A DNA stretch of 22,862 bases from Candidatus Yonathbacteria bacterium (GTDB lineage Bacteria > Patescibacteriota > Minisyncoccia > Phycocordibacterales > UBA1550), in assembly GCA_016201355.1 (NCBI GenBank), contig JACQCY010000055.1, positions 1 to 22,862 on the forward strand, read 5' to 3'. The notes under the pieces are model-generated. The model saw only the letters and a list, made by a program, of their open reading frames with translations, searched no databases and had not been told where the DNA came from. Numbering within the stretch: position 1 is the stretch's first letter; each line of letters opens with the position of its first letter. The position numbers and the translations under genes were made by a program. Shown piece after piece: positions 20,625 to 22,862 of the stretch.

Positions 20625-20686
20625 AGTCAGTCTCCATATAGACTGACTATGTATACGATACTATAGTATCGTATACATAGTCAGTC
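20625..20686. terminator. 46-bp perfect palindrome between htpX and the helicase gene
   Basis: Bases 20641-20686 are a perfect palindrome (23 bp per arm, no loop) centred on ACTATAGT. A further AGTCAGTC at 20625-20632 can pair with GACTGACT at 20641-20648, so two mutually exclusive hairpins can form. The site lies between convergent genes and probably acts as a bidirectional terminator, although T-runs are absent. Confidence 0.6.
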
Positions 20687-20699
20687 ATAATTTGTAAAT

Positions 20700-22346
20700 T
20701 TATTTCAAAAGCAATCGTGCGATGCGAATATCGTCAAAAGAGACATCGTCACTAAGAAGATTTTTAGCGGGGGTGAGGAAATACACGCCTCCTTGCATAC
20801 CACCTTTAATCAATGCGTGCGTTATTTTTTGCAAGCGCGTTTTCGTCATACTTTTTTCAAGGGGGGAAAGGTTGATTTTCGGATCCTCCTTTTTTAATTT
20901 TTCGAGGTGGTCGAGTATGGTACCGAGTTTCAGTCCGCGCGCGGATACAATCTCGGCAAGCGTTTTCCCGCTTTCTATGAGGCGTCGAGTTTCTTCTGTC
21001 GTACTCAATTTTTTAATTTTCTTTGTTCCCGGTGGCGCAACCCTCTCAATAAATTTCTTGTGTTCTCGCGCAATTTCCTCGGGCAATTTTTTGAGGAATT
21101 CTTCCGTATGTCTTTTTGAATGTTTGCGAAATTTTTTATCAAAATCAAGCACCTCAGAATCTACTTCGAGAGCTTTTTTGTTGATACCGCGAAGAGTCAG
21201 CCCCCCAAGCGTGCGCACGCGCGAGAGCGCCACATATCCCATAACTTTTTCAAATGCCTGTGTGAGATCAACCTCAGCGCTATCCAAACTCATTCCTTGA
21301 CTCTTGTGCACCGTGATTGCCCATGCGAGACGAATGGGGTATTGGATAATTTCCGCTTTTACTTTTCCGTCTTCTTCTATCTTCCAGCTCGTTTGTTTGA
21401 CGATGATGGTGCGTTTGTCAGCAAGCTTTACCGTGATATTGTAATTATCGCAATTTGTTACCACGCCGAGCGTGCCATTGGCATATTTTTCTTCAAAATT
21501 ATTTTTTACCATCATCACCCGCGCTCCAACTTTGAGAACAAGGGTCTCGGGGGCAAGACATCCTTTTTTGAGAATAGTGACAAGGTTTTCTCTCCCTTTT
21601 CCTTTCATTTTGTACTCGAACATCTCTCCGGGGAGTTTTTCGAGCTCGCGCATATTTTCGGTATCCACCGAGATATTATGGGTGGAGAGTTTTGTCGGGG
21701 TGGAAACTGTTTCGGGGTCTTGGTGTAAGCGGGTGGCGAGAATGTGTGTCGTTTCAGAGGATACCGTGTTGTCGCGAATTGCGTTTAGAATATCGAGATA
21801 CACGCCGTCGCTCTGGCGGTGCTGTTCCTCAAGGTAGCAGATTTTAAGTTCAAGGTCCTTCCATGAATCAGAATGGTATGCAAATTTCGCCGGCGCTTCG
21901 CCTTGACGCGAGATGGGTGGCAACTGAAAGAAGTCTCCACAGAGAATGACTTGCATCCCGCCAAAAGGTTTATCGTTTTTTTTAAAAGATTGCGCGATTT
22001 TATTTATGAGATCAAGGCGAAAATGGTGGAGCATAGATATTTCATCGATGATGAGGATGTGCGTATTTTCAAATCGTTTCCAGAGATAGGATTTTTCTTC
22101 CATCGAAGATATATCGTGAGGGGAGAGGGTGTCTCTGATGCCAAGTCCTGACCATGCGTGAATAGTCACGCCTCCCATATGCGTTGCCGCAATACCGGTT
22201 GATGCGGTGATGCCGATACTTACATTGTGTTCGCGAAGATAGCGGATGTATTCGTTCAGAAGATGCGTTTTCCCACTTCCCGCCGCGCCTGTCACAAAGG
22301 CATTGTGTCCCATTTTTAGTATTTGGAGCGCTTCACTTTGTTTCAT
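20700..22346 (-). CDS. PIF1/RecD-like superfamily 1B DNA helicase with C-terminal HTH
   Basis: The 548-aa protein is predicted to unwind DNA 5' to 3'. It has Walker A GAAGSGKT (20-27), motif Ia TASTGIAATHMGG, Walker B IIDEISML (99-106), motif III CGDFFQLPP, and motifs V-VI AITVHKSQGMSLDSAEVDL and VALSRVRTLGGL. The order and residues match the PIF1-like branch. After the helicase core, a basic linker leads to a helix-turn-helix-like segment (TRRLIESGKTLAEIVSARGL.. with ..GTILDHLEKL) of the type found at the C-terminus of some bacterial RecQ and PIF1-like helicases. The ATG is 6 nt after an extended -10. Confidence 0.92.
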   Translation of the reverse strand: MKQSEALQILKMGHNAFVTGAAGSGKTHLLNEYIRYLREHNVSIGITASTGIAATHMGGVTIHAWSGLGIRDTLSPHDISSMEEKSYLWKRFENTHILIIDEISMLHHFRLDLINKIAQSFKKNDKPFGGMQVILCGDFFQLPPISRQGEAPAKFAYHSDSWKDLELKICYLEEQHRQSDGVYLDILNAIRDNTVSSETTHILATRLHQDPETVSTPTKLSTHNISVDTENMRELEKLPGEMFEYKMKGKGRENLVTILKKGCLAPETLVLKVGARVMMVKNNFEEKYANGTLGVVTNCDNYNITVKLADKRTIIVKQTSWKIEEDGKVKAEIIQYPIRLAWAITVHKSQGMSLDSAEVDLTQAFEKVMGYVALSRVRTLGGLTLRGINKKALEVDSEVLDFDKKFRKHSKRHTEEFLKKLPEEIAREHKKFIERVAPPGTKKIKKLSTTEETRRLIESGKTLAEIVSARGLKLGTILDHLEKLKKEDPKINLSPLEKSMTKTRLQKITHALIKGGMQGGVYFLTPAKNLLSDDVSFDDIRIARLLLK

Positions 22347-22352
22347 CCCGTT

Positions 22353-22358
22353 AGTATA
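22353..22358 (-). promoter_or_regulatory. Extended -10 of the helicase gene, leaderless layout
   Basis: On the minus strand TGGTATACT (extended -10) ends 6 nt before the ATG at 22346, so the mRNA should start at the start codon. No -35 is evident, as expected for an extended -10. Confidence 0.6.
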
Positions 22359-22435
22359 CCAGATAGTAAAAAAAGTGTTTTTTTGGTAGAGTAAAAGTTC
22401 AAAGGAATAGGAATGTTAAAATTGAAAATATCGCT

Positions 22436-22522
22436 GGAGGCGTCGGATAGTGGTTTATTCCACCACCTTGGAAAGGTGGCAGGCTCGAAAGGGTCTCGAG
22501 AGTTCAAATCTCTCCGCCTCCG
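22436..22522 (+). tRNA. tRNA-Ser (anticodon GGA)
   Basis: An 87-nt class II tRNA. The acceptor stem is GGAGGCG/CGCCTCC with discriminator G, the anticodon stem CCACC/GGTGG has the loop TTGGAAA (GGA), the long variable arm follows, and the T-arm contains GAGTTCAAATCTC. CCA is not encoded. A serine recombinase gene starts 153 bp downstream. Confidence 0.95.
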
Positions 22523-22594
22523 CAGAAAGAAACTTCCGAATCCGAAAGGTGGGAAGAAACCGCTGCCTGCGGCGCGGGAGTGGGCAAAAGAGCC

Positions 22595-22609
22595 CGTCGC
22601 TTCGCGACG
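22595..22609. repeat. Small GC-rich hairpin between tRNA-Ser and the recombinase
   Basis: CGTCGC-TTC-GCGACG forms a 6-bp stem. It lies in a GC-rich 22540-22645 stretch, unlike the AT-rich spacers elsewhere in the window. Confidence 0.5.
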
Positions 22610-22674
22610 AATTGGGACGGGACGGGTGCGGCGAAATGGGCGGATTTGTCTCTTGTTTTGTATCTAAAAGCAAT

Positions 22675-22862
22675 ATGAATATCAAACAAAAATATTTTCT
22701 ATACGCGCGTAAGTCGTCGGAAGACGACGACCGCCAAGTGATGAGCATTGAGGCACAGCTTTTTGAGTTGCGAGAATTGGCGCGTAAAGAAAATCTTGAA
22801 ATTCTTGAGGAATTTCAAGAATCGAAAAGCGCAAAGACACCGGGGCGCAAGGTGTTCGGCGA
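22675..22862 (+). CDS. Serine site-specific recombinase (partial, runs off the window)
   Basis: The first 62 codons are visible: MNIKQKYFLYARKSSEDDDR and then QVMSIEAQLFELRELARKEN. The YARKS segment with S14 as likely nucleophile and the RQVMSIEAQ motif match the resolvase/invertase catalytic domain, in the form seen in large serine recombinases. Proteins of this type integrate or excise DNA by a double-strand exchange through a phosphoserine link. Length and C-terminal DNA-binding domains cannot be seen. Position just downstream of tRNA-Ser suggests the edge of an integrated element. Confidence 0.85.
   Translation, partial: MNIKQKYFLYARKSSEDDDRQVMSIEAQLFELRELARKENLEILEEFQESKSAKTPGRKVFG

Overview
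The window reads as a chromosomal segment of an uncultured Candidate Phyla Radiation (Patescibacteria) bacterium, most likely Parcubacteria-like. The grounds are a shortened peptide release factor 2, a compact pilMNO-type operon with the 'FFPPPQFL' PilM start, close packing of single-copy housekeeping genes from unrelated pathways, AT-rich palindromic spacers between them, and few Shine-Dalgarno sites. UGA is a stop here: RF2 is present and several intact genes end in TGA. The UGA-to-glycine code of Gracilibacteria/SR1 is therefore unlikely. Taxonomy is inference from gene content only.

Layout. 1-450: two tRNA-Thr genes (GGT, CGT). 450-1050: a NUDIX hydrolase on the minus strand with its own consensus promoter and terminator, divergent from prfB. 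1055-5594: prfB, ftsE, ftsX and pyrG on the plus strand. 5600-5920: tRNA-Gln(CTG) flanked by degenerate copies of its 5' and 3' halves. 5965-7779: an M3 metallopeptidase. 7780-8015: a spacer with three hairpins. 8016-9500: a short-chain dehydrogenase convergent with a SAM methyltransferase. 9599-11800: rlmB, folE, a decayed MntA/HepT-type nucleotidyltransferase-HEPN toxin-antitoxin pair, and ruvX. 11789-12531: an unrecognised 199-aa gene with very strong expression signals. 12577-13443: a truncated tRNA-binding-domain gene cut at an AT-rich repeat, then a DedA-family membrane protein. 13481-16048: pilM, pilN, pilO and one small membrane protein. 16123-16239: tRNA-Arg(TCT) with a terminator that folds back on the tRNA 3' end. 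16468-18491: groES and groEL. 18625-20620: lemA, a HicB/HicA pair, htpX. 20700-22346: a PIF1/RecD-like helicase on the minus strand. 22436-end: tRNA-Ser(GGA) followed by the start of a serine recombinase that runs off the window.

Functionally this is mostly core machinery: translation termination and rRNA modification (prfB, rlmB, tRNAs), division-linked cell-wall hydrolase control (ftsEX), CTP synthesis (pyrG), chaperonin (groESL), membrane quality control (htpX, lemA), type IV pilus assembly platform (pilMNO) and DNA repair/recombination (ruvX, helicase). The accessory layer is the intact HicAB pair, the dead MntA/HepT pair and the recombinase beside tRNA-Ser.

The most interesting signals are non-coding. 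(1) In at least five genes a -10 hexamer lies 6-8 nt before the ATG with no Shine-Dalgarno site, which predicts leaderless mRNAs. (2) A family of AT-rich palindromic repeats sits directly against stop codons, and one copy coincides with the truncation of a gene. (3) Several long perfect inverted repeats (20, 23, 20 and 46 bp) occur at gene borders. (4) Partial tRNA duplications flank two tRNA genes. I did not find a clear new multi-gene system; the leaderless promoter layout and the repeat family are the best leads.
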